This document shows, piece after piece, positions 8,963 to 17,007 of a stretch of DNA of 64,000 nt (position 1 is its first letter; every line of letters begins with the position of its first letter). Location: the NCBI RefSeq assembly GCF_012034175.1, contig NZ_JAATEJ010000021.1:62001-126000 (forward strand), written 5' to 3'. The position numbers were made by a program, and so were the translations under genes. Source of the DNA: Actinacidiphila epipremni (GTDB lineage Bacteria > Actinomycetota > Actinomycetes > Streptomycetales > Streptomycetaceae). The notes under the pieces were generated by a model. It made no database searches and was not told where the DNA came from. It saw only the letters and a list, made by a program, of their open reading frames with translations.

Positions 8963-9409
8963 TCACAGCACCAGCGGGCGCCGCTCCAGCGGCGAGGAGT
9001 AGACGACGCTCGTCGTCACCGCGCCGAGCCCGGAGATCCGCCCCGCGGTCTCCTCCAGGTGCCGCATCGAGCGCGCCGCGACCTTCAGCACGAAGCAGTC
9101 CTCACCGGTGACGTGGTGCGCCTCCAGGATCTCCGGGGTGGCCGCGACCAGGTCGTGGAAGGGCTTGTAGTTGCCGTGCGGATAGCGCAACCGCACCATC
9201 GCCAGGATGGGCAGCCCGATCCGCTCATGGTCGATCACCGCCGAATACCCGGTGATCACCCCGGCCTCCTCAAGGCGCCGCACCCGCTCGGTCACCGCGC
9301 TCGGCGACATCGACACGGCCCGGGCCAGCTCGGCGTAACTGGCCCGGCCGTCGCGTTGCAGGGCCTCCAGCAGCCGCCAGTCGGTGGCGTCCAGGGAATG
9401 AGCGGTCAT
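8963..9409 (-). CDS. Lrp/AsnC family transcriptional regulator
   Basis: A 148-residue feast/famine regulator. The N-terminal winged-helix has LDATDWRLLEALQRDGRASYAELARAV and SPSAVTERVRRLEEAGVI; the C-terminal RAM/AsnC ligand-binding domain runs from about residue 65 (DHERIGLPILAMVRLRYP through HHVTGEDCFVLKV). Such proteins form octamers that sense amino acids. I use ATG 9409; a longer version from 9445 would add CWYSCG-type sequence not seen in the family. The start codon lies in a palindrome (9408-9420) that could serve autoregulation. It is divergent from the rhodanese gene, a likely target. Confidence 0.92.
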   Translation of the reverse strand: MTAHSLDATDWRLLEALQRDGRASYAELARAVSMSPSAVTERVRRLEEAGVITGYSAVIDHERIGLPILAMVRLRYPHGNYKPFHDLVAATPEILEAHHVTGEDCFVLKVAARSMRHLEETAGRISGLGAVTTSVVYSSPLERRPLVL

Positions 9410-9420
9410 TCCGCAGGAAT
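9408..9420. promoter_or_regulatory. ATTCC-GCA-GGAAT inverted repeat over the Lrp start codon
   Basis: A perfect five-base inverted repeat with a three-base centre spans the ATG of the Lrp/AsnC gene. Lrp-type proteins bind imperfect 13-15 base palindromes, often their own, so this is a plausible autoregulatory site; chance occurrence is possible. Confidence 0.3.
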
Positions 9421-9491
9421 ACCAGCACAATCCCCGGCCGATCAAGCCGTACGCCGGGGAACGATCCTTCCGGCAGCCCGCCCCGCGACCG

Positions 9492-9497
9492 TAGATT
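9492..9497 (+). promoter_or_regulatory. -10 element for a leaderless rhodanese transcript
   Basis: TAGATT is followed by seven bases and then the ATG at 9505, placing the expected transcription start on the start codon. There is no Shine-Dalgarno sequence in between, which supports a leaderless message. Confidence 0.45.
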
Positions 9498-9504
9498 TCC
9501 GGTC

Positions 9505-10020
9505 ATGACGACCGACACCAGCATCACCGCCCCCGCCGTGACCAGCACGAACGCCGTCCTGCGGGTGCCGCCCGCCGCGCCCGCGGAAGCCGCCGCGCAC
9601 TTCGCGGCGAGCCTTGCTTTCCACACCGACGTCTCCGACGTCGCCGCCGCCCTGACCGCCGCCGCCGAGTCCGGGACCGGCCCCGGCTTTGTCCTGGTGG
9701 ACAGCCGCAGCACCCGGGCATGGGAGCAGGGGCACATCCCCGGCGCCGTCCACCTGCCCACCGACCGGGTTGCGCAGCTCGCCGACACCTTCCTCGACCG
9801 CGCCGTCCCGGTCGTCGTCCACTGCTGGGGCCCCGGCTGCAACGGCGCCACCCGCGCCGCCCACGCGCTCGCCTCACGCGGCTTCCAGGTCAAGGAGATG
9901 CTCGGCGGCATCGAGTACTGGATCCGCGAGGGCTTCGGCTACGAGAGCGCCGACGGCCCCGCGCACCGCGCCGCCGACCCCCTCACCGCCCCCGCCGGCG
10001 CCGACGACTGCGGCTGCTGA
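9505..10020 (+). CDS. Rhodanese-like domain protein
   Basis: A 171-residue single-domain rhodanese. The CH2A-like LVDSRSTRAWEQGHIPGAVHLP and the catalytic loop HCWGPGCNG are clear, with the persulfide-forming Cys at 107 and a second Cys at 112. The active loop is of the C-x-G-P-G-C-N-G form, not the classical CRxGxR, so thiosulfate may not be its substrate. The protein ends in Asp-Asp-Cys-Gly-Cys, a possible extra thiol or metal site. No signal peptide is visible. It is divergent from the Lrp regulator and likely controlled by it. Confidence 0.9.
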   Translation: MTTDTSITAPAVTSTNAVLRVPPAAPAEAAAHFAASLAFHTDVSDVAAALTAAAESGTGPGFVLVDSRSTRAWEQGHIPGAVHLPTDRVAQLADTFLDRAVPVVVHCWGPGCNGATRAAHALASRGFQVKEMLGGIEYWIREGFGYESADGPAHRAADPLTAPAGADDCGC

Positions 10021-10024
10021 GCCG

Positions 10025-10549
10025 TCACCGCGGCAGCGCGCGCAGCTCGTACGACCACAGCTCGCCGCGGTCGGCCACCCGCGCGAAGCCGACCCGGCGC
10101 AGCACCGCCTGCGAGGCGGCGTTGCCCGGCTCGGTCGTGGCCAGCACCCGGTCCACCTCGGGCTGGCCGAGCGCCCACTGGCACAGCGCCCGCGCCGCGT
10201 CGGTCGCCCAGCCCTCGCCGCGGCCGGACGCCGACAGGTCGTAGCCGATCTCCACCGCCCCGCCGTCCGGCGGCCCGTGGAAGCCCGCGCCGCCCAGCGC
10301 CGTGCCGTCGGCGGTGCGCTGGATCGCGAAGACGCCCCAGCCGGGACGGTAGGCCCCGGCCGCGGCGGCGGCCACCGTCATCGAGGCCGCGCCTATCGTG
10401 CCCTCGCCCGGCCCGCCGTCGATCCACGTCAGGCCGGCCGGCTTGCCGTCGGCGAGCTGCGCGGCGTCCTTCGGGAGCTGCTCGCGCAGCGTCAGACGGC
10501 CTTGGGTCAGCACCAGCCGGCCGCCGTCGAGGGAAGCATGCAGGGTCAT
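10025..10549 (-). CDS. GNAT family N-acetyltransferase (RimJ/RimL-like)
   Basis: A 174-residue acetyltransferase. The middle strand GWGVFAIQRTADGTALGGAGF, then GAVEIGYDLSASGRGEGWATDAARALCQWA (the acetyl-CoA pyrophosphate loop region) and VLATTEPGNAASQAVLRRVGF are diagnostic of the RimJ/RimL type that acetylates N-terminal or small-molecule amines. ATG 10549 is chosen because MTLHASLDGGRLVLTQGRLTLRE leads directly into the first strand; sequence upstream does not look coding. Only four bases separate its stop from the rhodanese stop. Substrate unknown. Confidence 0.88.
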   Translation of the reverse strand: MTLHASLDGGRLVLTQGRLTLREQLPKDAAQLADGKPAGLTWIDGGPGEGTIGAASMTVAAAAAGAYRPGWGVFAIQRTADGTALGGAGFHGPPDGGAVEIGYDLSASGRGEGWATDAARALCQWALGQPEVDRVLATTEPGNAASQAVLRRVGFARVADRGELWSYELRALPR

Positions 10550-10658
10550 CGGGCGGTACCGCCTTGTCCTGGGTCGCCGGGCGACAGGGGAGGGGACGTG
10601 CGAGGCGAGGCGAGGGGGCCGTGGTGGCGCCGGCCCGGTGCCACCACGGCCCGCAACG

Positions 10659-12350
10659 CTACAGCGCCGAGATCTCGGCGAGCAGGTCGTCGAGCCCGAG
10701 CGAGCCCTGCGACAGCGCCGCCATGTGCCACGCCTTGGGGTCGAAGGCGTCGCCGTGCGCGGCACGCGCCGCCTCGCGGCCCTGGAGCCAGGCCCGCTCG
10801 CCCAGCTTGTAGCCGATCGCCTGGGCCGGCATGCCCAGGTAGCGCACGATCTCGCTGTCGACGAACTCCGGCTGCCGCCCGCTGTGCCGGCCGAAGAACT
10901 CCCGGGCCAGCTCCGGCGTCCAGCGCTCACCGGGGTGGAAGGGCGAGTCCGCCGGGATGTCCAGGCCGGTGTGCATGCCGATGTCGATGATGACCCGGAC
11001 CGCCCGCATCATCTGCGCGTCCAGGTAGCCCAGCCGGCGCTCCGGGTCGCCGAGGAAGCCCAGCTCGTCCATCAGCCGCTCCGCGTAGAGGGCCCAGCCC
11101 TCGGCGTTCGCGCTGACCAGGCCCGCCGACGCCTGGTAGCGCGACAGGTCGCCCGCCACATGCGCCCACTGCGCCAGTTGCAGATGGTGGCCGGGCACAC
11201 CCTCGTGGTACCAGGTGGAGACCAGGTCGTAGACGGGGAAGCGGGTGCGCCCCATCGTGGGCAGCCAGGTCCGGCCGGGACGGGAGAAGTCCTCCGACGG
11301 CGCGGTGTAGTACGGCGCCGCCGCGCCACCGGGCGGCGCGATGCGCGCCTCGACGACCTTGACCCGGTCGGCCAGGTCGAAGTGCGTGCCGTCCAGCGCC
11401 GCGACGGCCTCGTCCATCAGCGCCTGGAGCCAGTCGCGGACCTCGTCGACGCCCTCGACGGCCTGGCCGTGCTCGGCCAGGTACCCCAGCACCTCCCACG
11501 GGTCCTTGCCCGGCAGGATCTTCTCGGCCTCGCCGGCCATCTCGGCGCGCAGCCGGTGGTATTCCGACCAGCCGTACGCGTACGCCTCCTCCACGTCCAG
11601 GTCGGTGCCGTTCCACATCCGCGCCCACGTCAGGTAGCGCTCGCGGCCCACCGCGTCCGGCGTGCCCGCGACGGCGGGGCCGTAGGTGTCGCGCAGCCAG
11701 TCGCGCAGGGCCGCGTAGGCGGCGGTGGCCTCGGCGGCGGCGGCGTCCAGCTCCGCGCGCATGTCCTGCGGGCCGTCCGCGACGAGCGCGGCGAACCAGC
11801 TGCCGGCCGGGTCGTCGCCGCCGGTCCACTCGCCGAACTGGGCGACCATCGTCTCGACCTGCCGCGGCCCGCCCGGCAGGCCCTTGGCCAGCCCCTCGGC
11901 CAGCGAGGCCCGGTAGCCGTCCAGCGCCGCCGGCACCGCCCGCATCCGGGCGGCCAGGTCCGCGTAGTGCTCGGGCGTCTCGGCCGGCATCAGCGTGAAG
12001 CCCTCGCGCATCTGGTGCGCGGGGGAGTTGAGGTTGCTGACCGCCCGCAGGTGCTCGCCGGCCTCGTGCACCGCCAGGCCCGCCGTCAGCCGCTCGCGCA
12101 GCAGCCGCGCGCACCGCCGCTCCACGTCGCTGTCCGCCCCGGGCACCGCCTCGGCGGCGGCCAGCCGGTCGAGCGTCCGGCGGGCGAGCGCCGCGTGCTC
12201 GTCGGCGCCGGCGGGCGAGAAGTCCGGCAGCAGCCGGGCGGAGGAGGGCACACCGAGGTAGGTGCCGAGCAGCGGGTCGAGGGCGATGAGGTCGTCGACA
12301 TAGGCGTCGGCGACCTCCCGGGGAAGCGAGGTGCTGGTCAGATTGGACAT
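10659..12350 (-). CDS. DUF885 family putative metalloprotein
   Basis: A 563-residue DUF885 protein. The hallmark is HEGVPGHHLQ at residues 382-391, a zinc-peptidase-like HExxxGHH motif, preceded by VSTWY and followed by the ANAEGWALYAERLMDELGF segment typical of the family. No signal peptide is visible, so it is probably cytoplasmic. DUF885 proteins are thought to be metal-dependent hydrolases, but no substrate is established. The start at ATG 12350 gives MSNLTSTSLPREVADAYVDDLIALDP, the usual family N-terminus. It is followed after 109 bases by the GNAT gene on the same strand. Confidence 0.88.
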   Translation of the reverse strand: MSNLTSTSLPREVADAYVDDLIALDPLLGTYLGVPSSARLLPDFSPAGADEHAALARRTLDRLAAAEAVPGADSDVERRCARLLRERLTAGLAVHEAGEHLRAVSNLNSPAHQMREGFTLMPAETPEHYADLAARMRAVPAALDGYRASLAEGLAKGLPGGPRQVETMVAQFGEWTGGDDPAGSWFAALVADGPQDMRAELDAAAAEATAAYAALRDWLRDTYGPAVAGTPDAVGRERYLTWARMWNGTDLDVEEAYAYGWSEYHRLRAEMAGEAEKILPGKDPWEVLGYLAEHGQAVEGVDEVRDWLQALMDEAVAALDGTHFDLADRVKVVEARIAPPGGAAAPYYTAPSEDFSRPGRTWLPTMGRTRFPVYDLVSTWYHEGVPGHHLQLAQWAHVAGDLSRYQASAGLVSANAEGWALYAERLMDELGFLGDPERRLGYLDAQMMRAVRVIIDIGMHTGLDIPADSPFHPGERWTPELAREFFGRHSGRQPEFVDSEIVRYLGMPAQAIGYKLGERAWLQGREAARAAHGDAFDPKAWHMAALSQGSLGLDDLLAEISAL

Positions 12351-12491
12351 GCGGCCATCCTCGTACGAAACACCCCGCGAAAGCCACCGGGATCGCCCCC
12401 CGGGGGGGAGCACTCCAGGCCGCAAGGTCGGGCCCCAAGACGGCGCCGCGCCGAAGATGTTACGGCCCCGGGGCCCGCCCGCCCCCGCGTG

Positions 12492-13700
12492 TTACGCCCG
12501 GCGCGCGGCCACCCACGGCAGGCTCGCGGCCGACGCGGGGGCCGCCGGCAGGGTCGCGGTGAGGACCAGCGTGCCGTCCTCGACGTGGTAGTCCAGCGGG
12601 AGGCCGAGGCCCCGCATCAGCGCGGCCACGCCGCTGTTGGACGCGCGGGTCACCGCGTACACGCTGGAGCGGCCCGCCTCCGCGGCGAGTTCGACGAGCC
12701 GGCGCAGCAGCACCGCGCCGATGCCGCGGTGCTGCCAGGCGTCCTCGACGAGCAGCGCGACCTCGTTCTCCTCGCCGTCCCACAGCAGGTGGCCGAGCGC
12801 GACCAGGCGGCCGGCCGCGGTCTCGACGGCCAGCGAATGGCCGAAGCGCGGGCTCAGCAGGTGGTCGAGGTAGCGGTCGGCGTCCTCGGCGGGGCCGTGG
12901 TAGCGGCGGGCCAGCGTCGCCGGCGAGCAGCGGTCGTGCATCGCCAGTGCCGCCTCGCGGTCCTGCGGGCCGACCCGGCGCACCGTCAGCTCCTCACCCG
13001 CGGGCAGCCGTACCGCCTGCCGGGCCGCCGGCACCCGCACGCCGAGCCGGGCGTCCAGCTCCACCAGGGCGCGGGCCCGGGCGAACTCGGTGGGCGTGAA
13101 GGGCAGATGGTCGCGCCGTACGGTGATCGTGCCGCCCGAGGGGTCGCGCAGCCGCATCACGGTGGGCTCCCACACCTCGCTCGCCGGCTTGCCGGCCGGG
13201 TCCGAGGTGACCGTGCAGCGGCCGAACAACTGCCGCAGCGCCAGGGGCAGTTCCGCCGGGTCCAGGGCGGTGCGGGTGGCCAGGGCCAGCATCCGGGTCG
13301 GGGTGTCGACCAGGTCGTGCGCGTCGGCCCGCTCCAGCCACACGTCCGCGCCGCCCGCGCCCGCGACGGCCCGCGTGACCTCGGCGGCGGTGAGCGCGGG
13401 CGGGGTGCGCAGCAGGAACTCGTCGACGGTGCCCTCGGCCAGCGGGTGCGTCTGCAACGTCACGATGTCCACGCCGTGCAGCGCCAGCGCCGCGCACACC
13501 GCGGCGAGGCTGCCGGGGGTGTCCCGCACAGTGGTGCGCAGCCGCCACAACGCGGGCTCGGCGGCGCCGGCGGGATGTCCCCCCGCGGGGGCGGCCACGG
13601 CCGCTCCTGAGGCCCGCGCCGGGCCGGACGTACGGGACAACCACCGCAGACGGAACCGGGTCACGGCCCCGCCCGGAGGCTCGGGAGTCGTATGAGGCAT
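12492..13700 (-). CDS. ACT-like and GNAT acetyltransferase fusion protein
   Basis: A 402-residue two-part protein. Residues about 50-120 (LWRLRTTVRDTPGSLAAVCAALALHGVDIVTLQTHPL) form an ACT-like regulatory fold; the C-terminal 170 residues are a GNAT domain with LTVRRVGPQDREAALAMHDRC, WDGEENEVALLVEDAWQHRGIGAVLLRRLVELA (CoA-binding loop) and a YAVTRASNSGVAALMRGLGL ending. Such fusions suggest an acetyltransferase gated by an amino acid, as in known lysine-acetylating enzymes with ACT domains; this protein's target is not known. ATG 13700 is chosen on composition, although the ribosome binding site is weak. Confidence 0.85.
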   Translation of the reverse strand: MPHTTPEPPGGAVTRFRLRWLSRTSGPARASGAAVAAPAGGHPAGAAEPALWRLRTTVRDTPGSLAAVCAALALHGVDIVTLQTHPLAEGTVDEFLLRTPPALTAAEVTRAVAGAGGADVWLERADAHDLVDTPTRMLALATRTALDPAELPLALRQLFGRCTVTSDPAGKPASEVWEPTVMRLRDPSGGTITVRRDHLPFTPTEFARARALVELDARLGVRVPAARQAVRLPAGEELTVRRVGPQDREAALAMHDRCSPATLARRYHGPAEDADRYLDHLLSPRFGHSLAVETAAGRLVALGHLLWDGEENEVALLVEDAWQHRGIGAVLLRRLVELAAEAGRSSVYAVTRASNSGVAALMRGLGLPLDYHVEDGTLVLTATLPAAPASAASLPWVAARRA

Positions 13701-14033
13701 ACGCCTACAATGGCGAACCGGTGTTGCGTGATCACGAACATGCCGTGACCGGACGGTAAAGGACGGATCTTCTCGGTTAACTGACCTTTTCCCCGCCTTT
13801 GGCGGCCGTTGCCGGTACGAAACCGACCGCCCCGGCCGCCGGTGGCCGGTCAGCCCGCCGCGCCGTCCCCGCCGCCGAAGACATGCGGGTGCCCGGCGGT
13901 CGGGAGCCGCGGCGGACACGGGTCCGGTGCGGCGTGCGGCACGCCGACCCCCTGCCCGCGGCGCGACGCCGCGCCCGGCCCGCGCGCCCCGCGCGCCCCC
14001 GCGGAAGACGCCGCGGGGGAAATGTCCCGCGCC

Positions 14034-14061
14034 GGGAACTCCGGTCCGATGGCGGGAGTTG
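14034..14061 (+). promoter_or_regulatory. SigR-like ECF promoter: GGGAAC-N18-GTTG
   Basis: GGGAAC at 14034-14039 and GTTG at 14058-14061 are separated by 18 bases. This matches the form of SigR-type oxidative-stress promoters in Streptomyces (GGGAAT-N18-GTT). Two hairpins lie within 45-120 bases downstream, so the transcript may be short. Confidence 0.4.
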
Positions 14062-14101
14062 TCTCGGTACGGGCCGGTGCGCGGCACCGGCTCGGCCAGC
14101 C

Positions 14102-14134
14102 GCCCCGACCGGGCGCCCCCGTCCCGGTCGGGGC
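14102..14134 (+). terminator. Strong hairpin 1 ahead of the ECF41 gene
   Basis: GCCCCGACCGGG (14102-14113) pairs perfectly over 12 bases with CCCGGTCGGGGC (14123-14134) around a nine-base loop. No T-run follows, as is common for actinomycete terminators. Confidence 0.5.
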
Positions 14135-14147
14135 GCCGCGGTCGCCC

Positions 14148-14180
14148 CGCGCCTGCCTGTCCCCTCCTCGGGCAGGCGCG
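14148..14180 (+). terminator. Strong hairpin 2 ahead of the ECF41 gene
   Basis: CGCGCCTGCC (14148-14157) pairs perfectly with GGCAGGCGCG (14171-14180) around a 13-base loop. With hairpin 1 it forms a tandem pair that would shield the sigma gene from upstream transcription or end a short RNA. Confidence 0.5.
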
Positions 14181-14232
14181 GCGGCGACCGGCACCCCGCC
14201 GGTGCGCCGCCGGCGCCTGACGGCCCGTGGGA

Positions 14233-14238
14233 TACGCT
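14233..14238 (+). promoter_or_regulatory. -10 element for a leaderless ECF41 sigma transcript
   Basis: TACGCT lies six bases before the ATG at 14245, and no ribosome binding site fits between them. This favours 14245 as the start over the in-frame ATG 18 bases upstream. Confidence 0.4.
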
Positions 14239-14244
14239 GGCGCG

Positions 14245-15156
14245 ATGCGGGACACGCGACTGCGCGGTCGCCCCGGCGGCGGCCCCGGCGCGGCGCCCGC
14301 CGAGGTGTTCGAGCAGCACCGGGCGGTGCTCACCGGCGTCGCCTACCGCATGCTCGGCCGCTTCGCCGACGCCGAGGACGTCGTCCAGGAGGCGTGGCTG
14401 CGCTGGGCAGGCGCCGACCACGGCGCGGTGCGCGAGCCGCGCGCGTACCTGGTGCGTACCACCACCCGGCTCGCCCTCGACCGGCTGCGGCAGGTCCAGT
14501 CCCGCCGCGAGACCTACGTCGGCGAATGGCTGCCGGAACCGCGCGCCACCGACACCCCGCCGCCGCCGGACGCCGAAGCGCACGTCCTGCGCGCCGAGTC
14601 GGTCTCCCTCGCGCTGCTGGTCGTCCTGGAGACCCTCTCCCCGCTGGAGCGCGCGGTCTTCGTCCTGCGCGAGGCGTTCGGCTACCCGTACGCCGACATC
14701 GCCGCGATCCTGGGCCGCGCAGAACCCGCCGTACGGCAGCTCGCCGGCCGGGCCCGCCGGCACGTCGAGGCCCGCGAGCAGCGCTTCGACGCCGACCCCG
14801 CGCTCGGCGCCGACATCGCGCAGCGCTTCCTGGCCGCATGCGCCACCGGCGACCTCGCCGGGCTGCTGGCGCTGCTCGCCCCCGACGTCCGGCTCATCGG
14901 CGACGGCGGGGGAGTGCAGAAGGCGCCGCGCCGCGTGCTGCGCACCGCCGACCACGTCGGCCGCTTCCTGCACGCGGTCTCCACCGACACCCCGCCCGCC
15001 ATGGGCGTCGCCATACGCGAGGTCAACGGCGCGCCCGCGATCGTCATCACCTCGCACGGCGCCCCGCACACCGTGATCGTGCTGGAGACCACCGGGGGCC
15101 TGGTCTCCTGCGTCTTCCTGCTCACCAACCCCGGCAAGCTCACCGGCGTGGCCTGA
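14245..15156 (+). CDS. ECF41-group RNA polymerase sigma factor (SigJ-like) with SnoaL-type C-terminal domain
   Basis: A 303-residue sigma factor. Region 2 is VFEQHRAVLTGVAYRMLGRFADAEDVVQEAWLRW, region 4 is LSPLERAVFVLREAFGYPYADIAAILGRAEPAVRQLAGRAR. The three ECF41 marks are all present: linker WLPEP, DGGG in the SnoaL-like domain (GDGGGVQK) and a C-terminal NPGKL (consensus NPDKL). In this group the fused domain, not an anti-sigma factor, controls activity. ECF41 genes usually sit beside a carboxymuconolactone decarboxylase, oxidoreductase or epimerase; here the convergent neighbour is an SDR oxidoreductase, a fair match. Leaderless start at 14245. Confidence 0.93.
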   Translation: MRDTRLRGRPGGGPGAAPAEVFEQHRAVLTGVAYRMLGRFADAEDVVQEAWLRWAGADHGAVREPRAYLVRTTTRLALDRLRQVQSRRETYVGEWLPEPRATDTPPPPDAEAHVLRAESVSLALLVVLETLSPLERAVFVLREAFGYPYADIAAILGRAEPAVRQLAGRARRHVEAREQRFDADPALGADIAQRFLAACATGDLAGLLALLAPDVRLIGDGGGVQKAPRRVLRTADHVGRFLHAVSTDTPPAMGVAIREVNGAPAIVITSHGAPHTVIVLETTGGLVSCVFLLTNPGKLTGVA

Positions 15157-15174
15157 CGCCGCCCGCGCCCGGGC

Positions 15175-15921
15175 TCACAGCCCGCCGGAGATCCGCAGCA
15201 CCGCGCCCGTGGTGTACGACGCGTCCGGCGACAGCAGCCACGCCACCGCGCCCGCGATCTCCTCCGGCTGCCCCGGCCGCCGCATCGGCACCCGCTCGGG
15301 GTTGCGCCACGGCCGCTGCGGGTCGCCCATCGCCGCGTGGATGTCGGTGACGATCATGCCGGGCTGCACCGAGTTGACCCGCACCCCGTCCGGCCCCAGC
15401 TCCTTCGACAGGCCCACCGTCAGCGCGTCCACCGCCGACTTGCTCGCCGCGTAGTGCACGTACTCCCCAGGGCTGCCGAGCGTCGCGCCGCCCGAGGAGA
15501 TGTTGACGATCGCCCCGCCGTTGCCGCCGTACCGGGTGGACATCTCCAGCGCCGCCCGCCGCGCGCACAGCAGCGCGCCCATCAGGTTGACGTCCACCAC
15601 CCGGCGCATGACCTCCACCGGCGTCTCGGTGAAGCGGCCGAGCGGACCGGTGATGCCCGCGTTGTTGACCAGGCCGGTCACCGCGCCCAGCTGCTCCTTG
15701 ACCACGTCGAAGAAGCCGTCCACCTGCTCGGCGTCACTGGTGTCCACCTGGTGCAGCACGCACGTGCCGCCCTGCTCGCGGATCCGCCGCGCCACATCCT
15801 CGGCCGCGTCCTTGGAGCGCTCGTAGCCGATGCCGACCCGGTGCCCCGCGGCGGCCAGCCGCACCGCCACCGCCGCCCCGATGCCGCGGCTGCCCCCGGT
15901 GACCAGCGTGACCTCGTCCAT
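15175..15921 (-). CDS. SDR family NAD(P)-dependent oxidoreductase
   Basis: A 248-residue classical short-chain dehydrogenase. The cofactor motif TGGSRGIG is at residues 8-15, followed by VNNAGITGP, catalytic Ser in IVNISSGG, and the Y-A-A-S-K active-site pair in HYAASKSAVD. Arg-containing GIGYERSKDAAEDV after the second strand suggests NADPH preference. I chose ATG 15921, preceded by GGAGGG, over a longer form with a basic leader. Substrate unknown. It converges on the ECF41 sigma gene with 18 bases between stops, the arrangement often seen for ECF41-associated oxidoreductases. Confidence 0.9.
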   Translation of the reverse strand: MDEVTLVTGGSRGIGAAVAVRLAAAGHRVGIGYERSKDAAEDVARRIREQGGTCVLHQVDTSDAEQVDGFFDVVKEQLGAVTGLVNNAGITGPLGRFTETPVEVMRRVVDVNLMGALLCARRAALEMSTRYGGNGGAIVNISSGGATLGSPGEYVHYAASKSAVDALTVGLSKELGPDGVRVNSVQPGMIVTDIHAAMGDPQRPWRNPERVPMRRPGQPEEIAGAVAWLLSPDASYTTGAVLRISGGL

Positions 15922-16056
15922 CGGCCCTCCGCTCCTTCGTGCCGCCGTACGGCCCAGACGCCGCTCGATGATCACGAACACTATCGCAGCGCACCGTCAA
16001 CATCGCATGAACACTGGACATATCGCCTTCCGGCGGCGGGGGTGCCGGTTCGAGGA

Positions 16057-16092
16057 TTGGTCTTGACCAAGCCTGACGGGCGGCTCTATCGT
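16057..16092 (+). promoter_or_regulatory. Promoter of the GntR gene overlapped by a dre-like palindrome
   Basis: TTGGTC-TT-GACCAA (16057-16070) is a perfect inverted repeat whose core differs by one base from the DasR-responsive element core TGGTCTAGACCA. Its right half contains a -35 hexamer TTGACC (16063-16068), followed after 18 bases by a -10, TATCGT (16087-16092). A bound HutC-type regulator would block this promoter. Confidence 0.5.
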
Positions 16093-16134
16093 CCTTAGTA
16101 GTGCAAGAACCTTTAATAAACACTGGTTAGGAAA

Positions 16135-16153
16135 CAAGGCTGAACAAGCCTTG
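16135..16153 (+). promoter_or_regulatory. Small hairpin in the GntR leader
   Basis: CAAGGC (16135-16140) pairs with GCCTTG (16148-16153) around a seven-base loop, about 20 bases before the GTG start. It could affect translation or be part of a second operator; the surrounding leader is unusually AT-rich. Confidence 0.25.
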
Positions 16154-16172
16154 GGCGGATTGCGAGGACAGG

Positions 16173-16934
16173 GTGGGGACCACGCAGCTCGAATCGGTGC
16201 CGGAGCCGAAGTACTGGCACCTCAAGACGGTGCTGAACGACGCCCTCGACTCGGAGTTCGAGGTCGGTGAGATCCTGCCGAACGAGCGCGACCTCGCCGC
16301 CCGCTTCGGCGTCGCCCGGGCCACGCTCCGCCAGGCGCTGGAACAGCTGGAGCTCGAAGGCCGGCTGCAGCGCCGCCGCGGTGTCGGCACCACCGTCGCC
16401 CCGCCGCGCATGGGCGTGTCCGTCGGCCCGGCCGCGCACGCCTGGCCGGGCGCCGGGCGGGACGCGTGGGAGACCGCCGGCTGCGTCGAGGCCGTACCCG
16501 CCGCCGCGATCGCCGCGCTGCTGGGCACCGGCGCCGACGAGGCGGTGCACACCATCCGCCGGGCCCGCGTGATGCGCGGCCAGCCGGTCGCCGCCGAGCT
16601 GCTGTACGTACCGCGCTCCTCGGTCCCGGGCCTGTCCGCGGACCTCACGCCCGCCGCGCACGCGCCCGCCGTGCTGCGCGAGCTGCACGCACTGCCGCTG
16701 GAGGGCGAGGACCGCGCGGTGGAGCTCGGCTCGGCCCGCGCCGAGGACGCCAAGCAGCTCGACCGGCTGCCCGGCGCCCCGGTGCTCGTGGTCACCTCGC
16801 GCTACTACTCCGCCGGCCGGGTCGCCGCGGTCTCGGTCGCCACCTACCGCGCCGACACCTGCAAGCTCACCTTCGGCGACGCGGGGGCCTTTGAAGTCAC
16901 CCACCACCAGGAGGACCGCGCGCAGGCCTCCTGA
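16173..16934 (+). CDS. GntR/HutC-family transcriptional regulator
   Basis: A 253-residue repressor-type protein. The winged-helix domain is residues about 12-80 (YWHLKTVLNDAL, LPNERDLAARFGVARATLRQALEQLELEGRLQRRRGVGTTV). The remainder matches a UTRA effector domain, which in this family binds amino-sugar phosphates or similar small metabolites. The GTG start at 16173 has GAGGACAGG just upstream. The dre-like palindrome over its own promoter supports autoregulation or cross-control by DasR. It may not be DasR itself, which has a different N-terminus. Effector unknown. Confidence 0.9.
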   Translation: MGTTQLESVPEPKYWHLKTVLNDALDSEFEVGEILPNERDLAARFGVARATLRQALEQLELEGRLQRRRGVGTTVAPPRMGVSVGPAAHAWPGAGRDAWETAGCVEAVPAAAIAALLGTGADEAVHTIRRARVMRGQPVAAELLYVPRSSVPGLSADLTPAAHAPAVLRELHALPLEGEDRAVELGSARAEDAKQLDRLPGAPVLVVTSRYYSAGRVAAVSVATYRADTCKLTFGDAGAFEVTHHQEDRAQAS

Positions 16935-16962
16935 CCCGCCGCCGGTTCGATCCGTACGGCCG

Positions 16963-16993
16963 AGGGCCCGCTCCCGCCGAGGGCGCGGGCCTT
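16963..16993. terminator. Bidirectional terminator between GntR and ROK genes
   Basis: AGGGCCCGC (16963-16971) pairs with GCGGGCCTT (16985-16993), eight Watson-Crick pairs and one G-T, around a 13-base loop. It sits between convergent stop codons. Confidence 0.6.
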
Positions 16994-17007
16994 CCGCACG
17001 CCGGGGG

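Larger units (their letters stand above)
13701..14244. other. Intergenic region of 544 bp between divergent GNAT and ECF41 genes
   Basis: No ORF in this stretch has a recognisable product. It contains a SigR-like promoter (14034-14061), two perfect strong hairpins (14102-14134 and 14148-14180) and a leaderless -10 for the sigma factor (14233-14238), all listed separately. Bases 13720-13800 are less GC-rich and probably hold the promoter of the ACT-GNAT gene. Confidence 0.6.

Noticed and set aside
10398..13610. Plus-strand reading frame of 1070 codons
   Set aside because: It lies antisense to the GNAT, DUF885 and ACT-GNAT genes, each with clear family motifs; no domain is visible in the long frame.
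13850..14194. Minus-strand ORF of 114 codons in the region before the ECF41 gene
   Set aside because: Ala/Gly/Pro/Arg-rich with no recognisable fold; the two perfect hairpins in the same stretch explain its structure better.
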